A stretch of DNA of 37,851 bases from an uncultured Verrucomicrobiota bacterium (GCA_949293415.1 CASFDK010000039.1:1-37851), one strand, 5' to 3'. Positions 17,812-26,675 are shown, numbered from the stretch's first letter. Made by a program: numbers and translations. The notes: generated by a model from the sequence alone, not told the origin.

Positions 17812-19113
17812 ATGCAAAACAGAAAAAAAATCACCCTCAACTCCGTAATCGTAGACATCATAAAAATCTACACATCCACGAACGCCAAAATGGACGTTGT
17901 GATGGCGGAATATTTCGCGTCGTCGAACGACCCTTTCAGAAGCGGCGCCGAAGCGATTATTTTGCAGTGGCTAAGAAACGCCGCACTCATAGACGAAGCG
18001 GTGAAATCGCTCTGCGCAAAGCGTCCCAAAAACGGCGTTCTCGCGGTTCTGAGGGCGGCGGCGGCGGACATTATGTCGGGCGAAGAAACGCGCCTGCCCA
18101 AGATAGTACACAACTGGGTGGATTTCGCCAAGGACAGGCTTTCGAAAAACGAGGTCGGTTTTGTCAACGCCGTTTTGCGCAGGCTTCCCGAAGCAATCGA
18201 AAAACTCCGCGGCGGCTCTACGGACGCAAAAAGCCTTTCGATAAAATACAGCCATCCGCAATGGCTTGTCGAAAAATGGATAAACAATTTCGGAACGCAA
18301 AAGGCGCTCGAAATCCTCGAATCGAACCAAATTCCGTCGGAAGTGTTCTTCAGAAAATCGCCGGCAAAAGATGCCGACGCGGTTTTCGAAAACTTCAGAC
18401 GGTTTTTTACGGAAAGCAAATTCGGCGGATTCTTCAAACTCAAAAACGGATGTTGGAAAAACGTCCGCCCGCTGCTCGATACGCCGTTCTTCTATATACA
18501 GGATCCTTCAACGCTTTTCGCCCCGCGCCGGTTTGCGCCGTCCGACGGAAACTACCTCGACCTATGCGCCGCCCCCGGAGGAAAATCGCGCGCGATTGCC
18601 GACATCGTTTCGGAAAACGCAAAACATCCCGAAAATTCGCTTTTGGTTAGCGTAGACCTTTCAGACAGAATCGAGCCGCTCCGCGAAAACATCGCAAAAA
18701 TTTCCGCCTTAAAAACCGCCGTTGTGGAATGCGATATTTTGGACGAAAACCTCGCGGACAAATTGGTTGAACAAAACCTGCCCGTTCTTTTCGACGGCGT
18801 GTTTGTGGATGCGCCGTGCTCGAACACGGGCGTTTTGCGCAGGCGTCCGGATGCGCGCTACAGGCTCGAAAAGTCGGACATCGCCGAATGCGCCGAAAAG
18901 CAGCTTGCCATTCTCGAATGCGCCAAGAATTTTGTGAAAGTCGGCGGAAAGCTGGAATATTCAACCTGTTCGATTGAGAACGAGGAAAACGGCGGCGTTC
19001 TCGAAAAGTTCCTTTCCGAGAACAAAAATTTCGTTTTGGAAAATTCCGAGATTCTCGTTCCGTCGATTGAAAACGACGGCGCGGGCCACGCGCTTTTGAA
19101 GAGGATATCGTAG
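17812..19113 (+). CDS. rsmB: 16S rRNA (cytosine-C5)-methyltransferase RsmB-like
   Basis: A 433-residue protein with an N-terminal NusB-like helical domain (about 1-135) and a C-terminal Rossmann m5C methyltransferase domain. The SAM loop is LCAAPGGKSRAI (251-262). The two cysteines of the family are present: C336 in DAPCSNTGVLRRRPD and the catalytic C386 in EYSTCSIENEEN. RsmB methylates C967 of 16S rRNA in E. coli; the NusB domain plus both motifs fit RsmB better than RsmF. It stands alone behind its own promoter, with no clear terminator downstream. Confidence 0.9.
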   Translation: MQNRKKITLNSVIVDIIKIYTSTNAKMDVVMAEYFASSNDPFRSGAEAIILQWLRNAALIDEAVKSLCAKRPKNGVLAVLRAAAADIMSGEETRLPKIVHNWVDFAKDRLSKNEVGFVNAVLRRLPEAIEKLRGGSTDAKSLSIKYSHPQWLVEKWINNFGTQKALEILESNQIPSEVFFRKSPAKDADAVFENFRRFFTESKFGGFFKLKNGCWKNVRPLLDTPFFYIQDPSTLFAPRRFAPSDGNYLDLCAAPGGKSRAIADIVSENAKHPENSLLVSVDLSDRIEPLRENIAKISALKTAVVECDILDENLADKLVEQNLPVLFDGVFVDAPCSNTGVLRRRPDARYRLEKSDIAECAEKQLAILECAKNFVKVGGKLEYSTCSIENEENGGVLEKFLSENKNFVLENSEILVPSIENDGAGHALLKRIS

Positions 19114-19519
19114 GAAAAAATTCGAAATGCCGAAGCCCGAAAAAACAATATCGTTTTCACTGTTTTGCTTTCTTTGGATGATAATTTTATATATCTAAAT
19201 CTTTAAATACTCCGTATTCCTATGCTCTGTAGATAATTCCAATAACTTTTTAACTTCATTATGATCATAAAATTAAAACAGTTTTGCATTGTCGATATTT
19301 TGTAGATTTTTTGGCGGAAAGCTTCGGGATATAAACATCGGCACAAATAGCCTACAATGTTTCAACCGCCAAAACACAGGTTGTTTACAGGTTATTTACA
19401 TTTTGGAAACGTGGCTTTTCGACCGTCAAATTTGTCCGCCTTTTCGGAGAAAAAAACCTCCTCATTCGATTGAATAAAGGCAAAAAGCTTCAAAAAATCC
19501 CATACGCCTCCGAAAAAGG
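19114..19519. other. AT-rich intergenic region between rsmB and the nuoE-like gene
   Basis: About 400 bp, much more AT-rich than the flanking genes, with no convincing gene. A 62-residue open frame at 19289-19477 has no ribosome-binding site, no recognisable family and rare-residue composition. No clear rsmB terminator or structured RNA is visible. The region could hold regulatory sites for the redox cluster. Confidence 0.5.
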
Positions 19520-19549
19520 TTGCAATATCTCGGGAAATAGAAAGATAAT
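19520..19549 (+). promoter_or_regulatory. Putative promoter of the transhydrogenase cluster
   Basis: TTGCAA (19520-19525), 18-bp spacer, GATAAT (19544-19549). The first gene starts at 19637, giving a leader of about 80 nt. Both boxes deviate from consensus at two or fewer positions. Confidence 0.5.
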
Positions 19550-19636
19550 GGCGCAAATATATTCTCCGACGGCGGTCGGGCTTATGTTGCAATTAAAATT
19601 TTGCATTTGCAGCACTGAGATTAACGGTTGTTTTTT

Positions 19637-20089
19637 ATGATTGGAAAGAAATACGAAGATATATTGAAAGCGTATCCGCCCAGACGCGAAAATCTTGTGA
19701 CGGCGTTTCAGGATATTCAGGAAAAAGACGGCTACATTTCGGAGAATGCTCTCGAATCTGCGGCGGAATATTTCGGAATATCGAAAGCCGACGCGTATTC
19801 GGTTGTCAGTTTTTACGCCCAATTCAAATTCAAAAAACCGGGTAAGCACACAATTAAAGTGTGTAAGGGAACGGCATGCCACGTAAGGGGCTCGGGTTCC
19901 CTGCTCGCCGCCCTCGAGGAAAGGCTCGGGATAAAGGAGGGGCAGACAACCCCAGACGGTCTCGTAAGCCTCGAACGCGTGGCGTGTCTGGGGGCGTGCG
20001 CGCTCGCGCCTGCAATAGTTGTGGACGACAAAGTCCACGCCCGAATCACACTCGCCCAACTCGACAAAATCGTGAAAGGTCTGCAATAA
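19637..20089 (+). CDS. nuoE: NuoE/HydC-like [2Fe-2S] thioredoxin-fold subunit
   Basis: A 150-residue protein with an N-terminal helical bundle and a thioredoxin-like [2Fe-2S] domain. The ligands are C76 and C81 (CKGTACHVRGS) and C117 and C121 (CLGACALAP). This is the 24-kDa subunit shared by complex I, bifurcating hydrogenases and related NAD(P)H-dependent enzymes. A TTG nine bases upstream would add MFF; the ATG at 19637 is preferred. It is first in a tight cluster (1 bp to the next gene) and probably passes electrons within the same complex as the NuoF-like subunit. No membrane arm genes of complex I are in the window, so a soluble enzyme is likely. Confidence 0.93.
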   Translation: MIGKKYEDILKAYPPRRENLVTAFQDIQEKDGYISENALESAAEYFGISKADAYSVVSFYAQFKFKKPGKHTIKVCKGTACHVRGSGSLLAALEERLGIKEGQTTPDGLVSLERVACLGACALAPAIVVDDKVHARITLAQLDKIVKGLQ

Positions 20090-20090
20090 T

Positions 20091-21944
20091 ATGGAAATTC
20101 TGAAAAGCCAGAGACAGACCGCCCAAAAAGTTTGGGACGATTTCGAGAATCCGAAGAAAAATCTCGTGCTCGTCGGTGCCGCAACCTGCGGACGCGCCGC
20201 TGGCGCGTTGGAGGTAATCGACGAATTTAAAAGGGAGCTTTCAGCCGCGGGGCTCGGCGATGTGGAAGTTGTCGAAACTGCGTGCATAGGTTTGTGCTAT
20301 GCCGAACCGCTCGTCGAGGTGCGCGCGGCGGGCGTGCCGCCGATTTTGTACTCGAACGTACATGCAAAAGACGTTTCGAAAATCGTTTCCGAACACATCA
20401 AGAGCGGAAAGATAGTAAAAGAAAAAGCCGAAGCCGTTATGGGCGACGACGATTTCGACGGAATTGCCGCGTTCAAAAAACATCCGATGGTAGCGCTTCA
20501 AAAGCGCGTTGTGCTGCGCAACTGCGGCGTTATAAATCCGTCCAGCTTCGAGCACTATCTTGCGAGAGGCGGCTACAAGGGCTTGGAGCGTTCGTTCTCG
20601 ATGAGTCCCGAAGAGGTAATTGAGGAAATGAAAAGGAGCGGTCTGCGCGGCAGGGGCGGCGCGGGCTTTCCCACTGGAGTTAAGTGGGGCTTTGCGCGCG
20701 CCTCAAAAGCCGACGAAAAATACATCATCTGCAACGCCGACGAGGGAGACCCCGGCGCGTTTATGGACCGCTCGGTTCTCGAGGGCGATCCGCACAGCGT
20801 CATAGAAGGCCTGATGATTGCTGGCTACGCAATCGGCGCGCAACACGCCTACATTTATGTGAGAAGCGAATATCCGCTCGCAATCGAACGCCTGAAAACC
20901 GCAATCAGGCAGGCGGAGGAAGCGGGGCTTCTGAAGAAAAAGCTCGAAAACGGCTTCGGATTCGAAATCAGGATAAAGAAGGGTTCGGGAGCGTTCGTCT
21001 GCGGCGAGGAAACTTCGCTTATGGCGAGTATAGAGGGCGTGCGCGCCATGCCGCGCCCGAAGCCGCCGTTCCCCGCAAACAGCGGTCTTTTCAAAAAGCC
21101 CACAAACATCAACAACGTTGAAACGCTCGCCGCGGTAAGCTCCATTATGCGCGACGGCGCGGATTCCTACGCGGCGTTGGGTTCGGAAAAGAGCAGGGGA
21201 ACAAAGACGTTCTCGCTTGCGGGCAAAATTTCGCGCACGGGTCTGATTGAAGTAGAGTTGGGAATAAAACTGGGCGATATAATCAACAAGATAGGCGGCG
21301 GTTGTCCCGACGGCAAAAAATTCAAGGCGGTACAAACCGGCGGTCCGTCGGGCGGATGCCTTACGGAAGACCACTTCGGGCTTCCCGTAGACTACGAAAA
21401 TCTCGCCGCGGTAGGCTCGATTATCGGATCGGGCGGTATGGTAGTTATGAACGAGGATTCGTGCATGGTAGAGGTTGCAAAATACTTCGTAAACTTCACC
21501 GAAAACGAATCGTGCGGCAAGTGCGTTCCGTGCAGAATGGGCACGCAGCACGTCCATAAAATCCTCGAGAAAATCACCTCGGGAGAAGGCGAGATGGAAG
21601 ACATCGAACGCCTTAAAAAAATCGCCTTCACAATGAAACAGTCGTCGCTGTGCGGATTGGGGCAGACCGCCCCGAACCCGATTTTGACGACGTTGCGCTA
21701 CTTCGAAAACGAATACATCGCGCACATAAAAGACAAAAAGTGTCCCGCGCTCGCGTGTCCCAAGCTTGTGCATTTCTCGGTTGACGCCGAAAAGTGCACG
21801 GGTTGCACGATGTGCGAACGCGCCTGTCCCACGGGCGCAATCACGGGCGGACTGAAAAATCCGCATTCGATTAATTCCGAAAAGTGCATATCGTGCGGAG
21901 CGTGCTTCCAGACGTGCAGATTCGGAGCGATTGTCAGAGGATGA
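20091..21944 (+). CDS. nuoF: HydB/NuoF-like FMN, NAD(H)-binding subunit with ferredoxin tail
   Basis: A 617-residue protein of the HydB/HndC kind. Domains in order: an N-terminal thioredoxin-like [2Fe-2S] region (C33 in ATCGRAAGA, C65 and C69 in TACIGLCYAEP); the FMN and NADH site (GLRGRGGAGFPTGVKW from residue 184, CNADEGDPGAF from 214); an SLBB segment; the NuoF [4Fe-4S] motif SCGKCVPCR with C475, C478, C481 and C521; a CPALACPKLVH hinge (551-561), which in HydB-type proteins may bind zinc; and two C-terminal [4Fe-4S] motifs (C569-C579 and C599-C609). In bifurcating enzymes this flavin is thought to be the bifurcation site. The gene begins 1 bp after the nuoE-like gene and is followed closely by the fusion gene. 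Confidence 0.94.
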   Translation: MEILKSQRQTAQKVWDDFENPKKNLVLVGAATCGRAAGALEVIDEFKRELSAAGLGDVEVVETACIGLCYAEPLVEVRAAGVPPILYSNVHAKDVSKIVSEHIKSGKIVKEKAEAVMGDDDFDGIAAFKKHPMVALQKRVVLRNCGVINPSSFEHYLARGGYKGLERSFSMSPEEVIEEMKRSGLRGRGGAGFPTGVKWGFARASKADEKYIICNADEGDPGAFMDRSVLEGDPHSVIEGLMIAGYAIGAQHAYIYVRSEYPLAIERLKTAIRQAEEAGLLKKKLENGFGFEIRIKKGSGAFVCGEETSLMASIEGVRAMPRPKPPFPANSGLFKKPTNINNVETLAAVSSIMRDGADSYAALGSEKSRGTKTFSLAGKISRTGLIEVELGIKLGDIINKIGGGCPDGKKFKAVQTGGPSGGCLTEDHFGLPVDYENLAAVGSIIGSGGMVVMNEDSCMVEVAKYFVNFTENESCGKCVPCRMGTQHVHKILEKITSGEGEMEDIERLKKIAFTMKQSSLCGLGQTAPNPILTTLRYFENEYIAHIKDKKCPALACPKLVHFSVDAEKCTGCTMCERACPTGAITGGLKNPHSINSEKCISCGACFQTCRFGAIVRG

Positions 21945-21949
21945 TAAAT

Positions 21950-24388
21950 ATGGATACTTTCAAACTTACGATAGACGGACGGACGGTGGAAGCCCAAAAG
22001 GGTATGACCGTTTTGCAGGCGGCGAAAAATTCGGGAATTTTCATTCCGTCGCTCTGCGCCCACGACGAACTTTCGCCCTACGGCGCGTGCCGTTTGTGCG
22101 TTGTCGAAATCGACGGCGTTCGCGGAACGCCCACTTCGTGCACGACACCCGCCGCGGAGGGAATGAACGTGCGCACCAACACCGAGCAGCTGCAGCTTCA
22201 ACGCCGCCGCACGATAGAATTGATGATGAGCGGGCACCCCTCGCCGTGTTTCTCGTGCGATTCGCGCGAAGAATGCGAGACTGAAAAAGTCCAGCCCACA
22301 CGCGGCGGACACGCAACGCGCTGCGGCAACTGTTCGAACCGCCCCGGTTGCGAACTGCGTTCGGTTGCCATGCCCAACTTCGACCGCGACATCGGCTTGC
22401 CGCTAATCTACGACGAGTCGAAAGTAGAAAGGAACGATCCGTTCATCGACAAAGACCACAATCTTTGCATACTCTGCGGCAGATGTTTCCGCGTGTGCGA
22501 AAAGCTGCACGGCAAGCCCGCAATCAGCATTGCAAACAGGGGCAAGAATGCGAAGATAGCCTCGGAATTCGAAAAGGCGTGGAGCTCGGAGGAGTGCACT
22601 TTCTGCGGCGCGTGCGTCGAAGAATGCCCGACGGGATGCCTAACCGACAGGTGGGGCAAATGGTTCGGAGTTCCCGAAAGCGAAAAGGAAACGGTATGCG
22701 CGATGTGCCCCAAACACTGCCGCGTGAAAGTAAAAATAAAGGACGGCAGAATAGTCGGCGCAAAATCGGTATCGCTTTCCAAAGACGACGTTCTCTGCGC
22801 TCTCGGGGCGTTTGCGCTTCCGCAGATTATGAACACGCGCAACAGACTTTTGCGCGCGCAGATTGTCAAAAACGGCGAGCAGGTTCCCGCAAAGGGCGGG
22901 GAGATTGTCGAAAGATTCGTCGAAATTCTCGAAAACGCGCGCGGAAAAATTCTCGTGACGGAGCACGAATGCGGCTTCTACGAATCGCGTAAAGGTCTGA
23001 GGGCGATAGCCGACAAATTCGGCGCAAAGCTCGTGAAAACGGGCTACGGCGACACGGAGCTTGACGCTCAGACAAAACGCGAAATTGAGGGCGGCAACTT
23101 CGAGGCTGCGGTTGTAGTGGGCAATTACATCGACGAAAAGCTCGCCGAAAAAATCCCGCATCTGATTGTGTTCGACTTCATGAAAACGCCCGTTCAGAAG
23201 GGCGCGGAACTCGTGATTCCGTTCGCCATTTTCGGCGAAAACGCGGGCACCGTAGGCGACAGAAACGGCAAAAAGACGACATCCGCAGCGGCGGTTGCAA
23301 CGCGGCTCGACCAGCGTCCGATAAGCGGAGTTCTTTCCGAGGTCTGCCAAAAGTGCGGTATAAACGTAAAGGCATTCGATTTCGAATTCGAGCCGCTTCA
23401 CGCCGACTTCAAAGACCCGACGGTAGATAAAAAGAATCTGCCGGAGATCTGCCTCGGGCACTATCTTGCCGACTACGCGCCCGACTTGGAGCTTTTGGGA
23501 CTGAGCCCCTCGCCCGCAAAAACCGTTTCGAGGAAGACCGCAAAAGGCGGCGGATTCGAAATTCTCGAAACGCGCACGATTGTCCCGAACTTCCACGAGG
23601 TGACAATCAAAGCCCCCGATATGGCAAAATACGCAAAGGCGGGGCAGTTCGCGATTCTGATGGCAAATTCAGACAGCGAACGTTCGCCGTTTACAATCGT
23701 CGATTGGAATGCCGAAGAGGGCTGGGTGAAGTTCATCATAGAGGAAGTCGGCAGGTCGAGCGCGGAAATAGGCTCGCTCAAAAAGGGCGACAAGCTTGCG
23801 GTGGCGAGCGGTCCGCTCGGAACGCCTATAAATCTGGAAGCTTTCGGCGAAGGCTCGAAAGCCCTGCTGCTCGGCGGCTGCTACGGTATCGGCGCAATCT
23901 ACCCGATTGCCCGCGAGCTTTCGGCACGCGGCGCAAAGGTTACCTGCGCAATCGAAGCGTCGTCGTCGTATCTATTGTATTTCAAGGACAAGCTCGGAAC
24001 GGTTGCGGACAATGTGATAGTCCGCACGCGCGATGGAAGCGAAGGAAAGAAGGGCGGTTGCAGCGACGTTGTTCGCGAAATTGCCGCAGACTTCGATTTG
24101 CTCGTGTCGATAGGCTGCGTGTTTATGATGAAGCAGTGCGCCCAAGCCGCTCCCGAAAACGTAAAGACGGCTCTCTGCGCCCTCAACCCCATTATGGTGG
24201 ACGGTACCGGAATGTGCGGCGCGTGCCGCGTAAGCGTGGGCGACGAAATGAAATTCGCCTGCGTGGACGGTCCGTTCTTCCCGCTGACGAAGGTTGACTT
24301 CGCCGAACTCGGAAAGCGCAGAACAGCATACAAATTGTTGGAAATCGAAGCAATGCCGCGTCATATTGGCGGTAAATGTCATTCTTAA
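21950..24388 (+). CDS. NuoG-like Fe-S protein fused to NfnA-like ferredoxin-NAD(P)+ reductase
   Basis: An 812-residue fusion. Residues 1-80 form a [2Fe-2S] ferredoxin domain (C36, C47, C50, C64). Two His-Cys motifs of the form HxxxCxxCxxxxxC follow: H96/C100/C103/C109 and H121/C125/C128/C134. Two [4Fe-4S] motifs are at C173-C183 and C216-C226. A CxxCxxxC motif (C250, C253, C257, with C283) opens a shrunken molybdopterin-oxidoreductase-like domain to about 520. Residues 533-800 match NfnA/SudB: RSPFTI for FAD, GGCYGIGAIYPIARELSARG for nucleotide, and DGTGMCGACRV (D751, C756, C759, C771) for the Asp/Cys-ligated [2Fe-2S]. The ATG at 21941 overlaps the previous stop, but AGAGG lies nine bases before 21950, so I prefer 21950. 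No H-cluster domain is present. Its role is probably the wiring hub of a transhydrogenase. Confidence 0.9.
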   Translation: MDTFKLTIDGRTVEAQKGMTVLQAAKNSGIFIPSLCAHDELSPYGACRLCVVEIDGVRGTPTSCTTPAAEGMNVRTNTEQLQLQRRRTIELMMSGHPSPCFSCDSREECETEKVQPTRGGHATRCGNCSNRPGCELRSVAMPNFDRDIGLPLIYDESKVERNDPFIDKDHNLCILCGRCFRVCEKLHGKPAISIANRGKNAKIASEFEKAWSSEECTFCGACVEECPTGCLTDRWGKWFGVPESEKETVCAMCPKHCRVKVKIKDGRIVGAKSVSLSKDDVLCALGAFALPQIMNTRNRLLRAQIVKNGEQVPAKGGEIVERFVEILENARGKILVTEHECGFYESRKGLRAIADKFGAKLVKTGYGDTELDAQTKREIEGGNFEAAVVVGNYIDEKLAEKIPHLIVFDFMKTPVQKGAELVIPFAIFGENAGTVGDRNGKKTTSAAAVATRLDQRPISGVLSEVCQKCGINVKAFDFEFEPLHADFKDPTVDKKNLPEICLGHYLADYAPDLELLGLSPSPAKTVSRKTAKGGGFEILETRTIVPNFHEVTIKAPDMAKYAKAGQFAILMANSDSERSPFTIVDWNAEEGWVKFIIEEVGRSSAEIGSLKKGDKLAVASGPLGTPINLEAFGEGSKALLLGGCYGIGAIYPIARELSARGAKVTCAIEASSSYLLYFKDKLGTVADNVIVRTRDGSEGKKGGCSDVVREIAADFDLLVSIGCVFMMKQCAQAAPENVKTALCALNPIMVDGTGMCGACRVSVGDEMKFACVDGPFFPLTKVDFAELGKRRTAYKLLEIEAMPRHIGGKCHS

Positions 24389-24397
24389 GGATTAAAG

Positions 24398-25846
24398 ATG
24401 CCAGAAGAAAAACCAAGAAAACTAAAAGCGTCGGGGCTTCCCCGACTCAAAATGCCCGAACAGGATCCGAATCGCCGCGCGACGAATTTCGAGGAAGTTC
24501 CCTACGGTGTATCGCTGAAAATGGCGATGGACGAGGCGAGCCGCTGTATGCAGTGCCCCCGTCCGCGCTGTATGCAGGCGTGCCCCGTGCACATCCGCAT
24601 ACCCGAATTTATCGCCGAAATTTCGAAGGGCGACCCCGCTGCTGCGGCGCGCAAGCTCAAAACACAGACCGCGCTTCCCGCGGTTTGCGGACGCGTCTGC
24701 CCGCAGGAAATCCAGTGCGAAGGCAGCTGCGTATTGGGAATCAGGGGCGAACCGGTGGCAATCGGCACGCTCGAACGCTTCTCCGCCGACTACGTAAGGC
24801 TCAACAATCTTGAAGAGCCCCCGCAAAAAGCTCCGCCTACGGGCAAGAAAGTGGCAATCATCGGCTGCGGTCCCGCGGGTATCACGGCGGCGGCGGATTT
24901 GGCTCTGTCGGGGCACGAAGTTGAAATATTCGAGGCTTTGCACCTGCCGGGGGGCGTGCTGATGTACGGTATTCCGCAATTCCGCCTGCCCAAGGAAATC
25001 GTCGTAAGCGAAGTGGAGGCTATCAAAAAGTTGGGCGTGAAAATCCACCTCAATTACATCGTCGGCAAACTCCGCACGATAGACACGCTTCTCGAAGACG
25101 GATTCGACGCGATATTCATCGGTGCGGGCGCGGGTCTGCCGATTTTCCTAGGTATCCCCGGCGAAAACAGCGTGGGCGTATTTTCCGCCAACGAATTCCT
25201 TACGCGCTTCAACCTGATGGGCGCGTACGACTTCCCCAACCACGGAACGACGCCGATTAAGGCGAAGAACATCATCACGGTGGGCGGCGGCAACGTTGCG
25301 ATGGACTCTTCCAGAACCGCGCTGCGTATCGGAGCGAAATCCACGCTTGTCTACCGCCGTGCGCGCGAGCAGATGCCCGCCCGCGCCGAAGAAGTGCACC
25401 ACGCCGAACAGGAGGGCGTAGATTTCCAGATGCTCACCAATCCCAAGCGCGTCATCGCCGACAAAGAGGGCAAGATTGTTGCGTTGGAATGCGTGAAAAT
25501 GGAGCTCGGTGAACCCGACGAATCGGGGCGCAGAAGCGTTTCGGAAATCGCGGGAAGCGAATTCCAGATTCCCTGCGACGCGCTCGTTGTTGCAATCGGC
25601 AACCGCCCCAATCCGCTCCTGCCGATGACCTGCCATTCGCTCAAAACGACCAAAAAAGGCACGATTGAAGTCGATCCCGAAACGCTTCAGACCACGATTC
25701 CGCAGGTGTTCGCAGGCGGCGACGTAGTAAGCGGCGCGGCGACGGTCATCAGCGCAATGGGTCAAGCTAAGCGCGCGGTGCGCAGCATCAACAAATTCCT
25801 CAAGGGCGAGCCTCTCAAGGATGAAACCCCGCCTGCTACTGTCTAA
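24398..25846 (+). CDS. gltA: NfnB/GltD-like NADPH-dependent oxidoreductase subunit
   Basis: A 482-residue protein often annotated as glutamate synthase small subunit or GltA. The N-terminal cluster region has CMQCPRPRCMQACPVHI (50-66) and CGRVCPQEIQCEGSC. The FAD loop is VAIIGCGPAGITAAADLALSG (about 150-170), and the NADPH loop is ITVGGGNVAMDSSRTALRIG with the following YRRAREQMPAR that fits NADP(H) recognition. AGGDVVSGAATVISAMGQAKRA near the end completes the FAD site. Placed directly behind a gene ending in NfnA, it is best read as NfnB rather than glutamate synthase, because no large GltB subunit is nearby. A good Shine-Dalgarno AAGGA sits six bases before the ATG. Confidence 0.92.
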   Translation: MPEEKPRKLKASGLPRLKMPEQDPNRRATNFEEVPYGVSLKMAMDEASRCMQCPRPRCMQACPVHIRIPEFIAEISKGDPAAAARKLKTQTALPAVCGRVCPQEIQCEGSCVLGIRGEPVAIGTLERFSADYVRLNNLEEPPQKAPPTGKKVAIIGCGPAGITAAADLALSGHEVEIFEALHLPGGVLMYGIPQFRLPKEIVVSEVEAIKKLGVKIHLNYIVGKLRTIDTLLEDGFDAIFIGAGAGLPIFLGIPGENSVGVFSANEFLTRFNLMGAYDFPNHGTTPIKAKNIITVGGGNVAMDSSRTALRIGAKSTLVYRRAREQMPARAEEVHHAEQEGVDFQMLTNPKRVIADKEGKIVALECVKMELGEPDESGRRSVSEIAGSEFQIPCDALVVAIGNRPNPLLPMTCHSLKTTKKGTIEVDPETLQTTIPQVFAGGDVVSGAATVISAMGQAKRAVRSINKFLKGEPLKDETPPATV

Positions 25847-26582
25847 CGACGACGGGCTGGATTCGCCCTTTCTGCCGACCTTTGCAAAAGCCCTCGCCGA
25901 GGTTGCCGACCTCCAGATAGTCGTGCCCTCGCGCGAGCGAAGTTGGATTGGACGCGCCTATTGCCGCCACGAAATTCTTGAGGCCAAGCGCGTCGATTTC
26001 TTCGGTCTCGATTGTCAAACGGTCTCGGGAACGCCCGCGGACTGCGTGAACATTGCGCTTGCACACCTTTGCGGCGAAACGCCCGATGCCGTTGTGTCGG
26101 GGCTTAACATAGGTCAAAATGTGGCATTGCCGCTGCTTTGGAGCAGCGGTACTTTTGCCGCAGCCGTTGAGGGTGCGGGCTGGGGAGTATCGGCGTTTGC
26201 GTTTTCTATGCGGCTTGAAAAAATCTACTACGAATATTGCAGACTCCGCCACGGAGCCGCTCCCGAACCGCTTTTGCGGAACATTGAGGCGGCTTCGGAA
26301 CACGCCGCGGAATTTTTAATTGAATGTCTCGAACGCGGCGAATGCGGCGGCGGCAGGGTTGTTAACGTAAACTATCCGATACAATACGACCGCGCGAAAC
26401 CCTTTGTAAAATGCGTGCCCGCCAACGCCGAGTTGCGCTCCGTCTATAAAAAATGCGGCGGCGGAAAATTCGAATTTTCGTATTCCCTCGGCGAAGTTAA
26501 ATCGCCCAACGGCGCAAAGACCGACATCGAATGTCTCGACGACGCGCAGGCGTGTTATTCGGTAATCGACATACGCGGCTGA
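25821..26582 (+). CDS. surE: 5'/3'-nucleotidase SurE
   Basis: A 253-residue SurE phosphatase. The metal site motif LLSNDDGLDSP (residues 6-16, D10 and D11), PSRERSWIGR, the VSGTPADCVNIAL loop and SGLNIGQNV...SGTFAAAVEGA are all present. SurE hydrolyses nucleoside 5'- or 3'-monophosphates and short polyphosphates. The gene overlaps the 3' end of the NfnB-like gene by 26 bases in a different frame, so it is translationally coupled to the redox cluster. Length agrees with the family. A strong terminator follows. Confidence 0.94.
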   Translation: MKPRLLLSNDDGLDSPFLPTFAKALAEVADLQIVVPSRERSWIGRAYCRHEILEAKRVDFFGLDCQTVSGTPADCVNIALAHLCGETPDAVVSGLNIGQNVALPLLWSSGTFAAAVEGAGWGVSAFAFSMRLEKIYYEYCRLRHGAAPEPLLRNIEAASEHAAEFLIECLERGECGGGRVVNVNYPIQYDRAKPFVKCVPANAELRSVYKKCGGGKFEFSYSLGEVKSPNGAKTDIECLDDAQACYSVIDIRG

Positions 26583-26619
26583 TTTGCTCCGTGCGGATAT
26601 TGGCTATTTCGCCCTTTCG

Positions 26620-26656
26620 CGCCGTCCGTTTTTTTCGGGCGGCGTTTTGTTTTTTA
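26620..26656 (+). terminator. Rho-independent terminator after surE
   Basis: Stem CGCCGTCCG (26620-26628) / CGGGCGGCG (26636-26644) with one G-T pair and a T7 loop, followed by TTTTGTTTTTT. It ends the transhydrogenase-surE operon. Confidence 0.9.
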
Positions 26657-26675
26657 CATTTTCGCGTGAATTGTC

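Noticed and set aside
19383..19400. DnaA-box-like TTATTTACA in the AT-rich gap
   Set aside because: A single mismatched 9-mer with no cluster of DnaA boxes; not enough to call an origin.
19289..19477. 62-residue frame in the AT-rich rsmB-nuoE gap
   Set aside because: No Shine-Dalgarno, no recognisable motif and no neighbour support.
20703..21866. 387-residue minus-strand frame opposite the HydB-like gene
   Set aside because: Antisense to Fe-S and FMN motifs; Arg/Phe/Val-rich shadow.
19637..24388. Complex I (NADH:quinone oxidoreductase) operon
   Set aside because: Only NuoE, NuoF and NuoG-like parts exist; no membrane or connecting subunits follow, and NfnA/NfnB parts are present instead.
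21950..24388. [FeFe]-hydrogenase catalytic subunit
   Set aside because: The Fe-S arm resembles HydA, but there is no H-cluster domain; an NfnA domain takes its place.
24398..25846. Glutamate synthase small subunit
   Set aside because: GltD-like fold is shared with NfnB; no GltB large subunit is adjacent and the upstream gene ends in NfnA.
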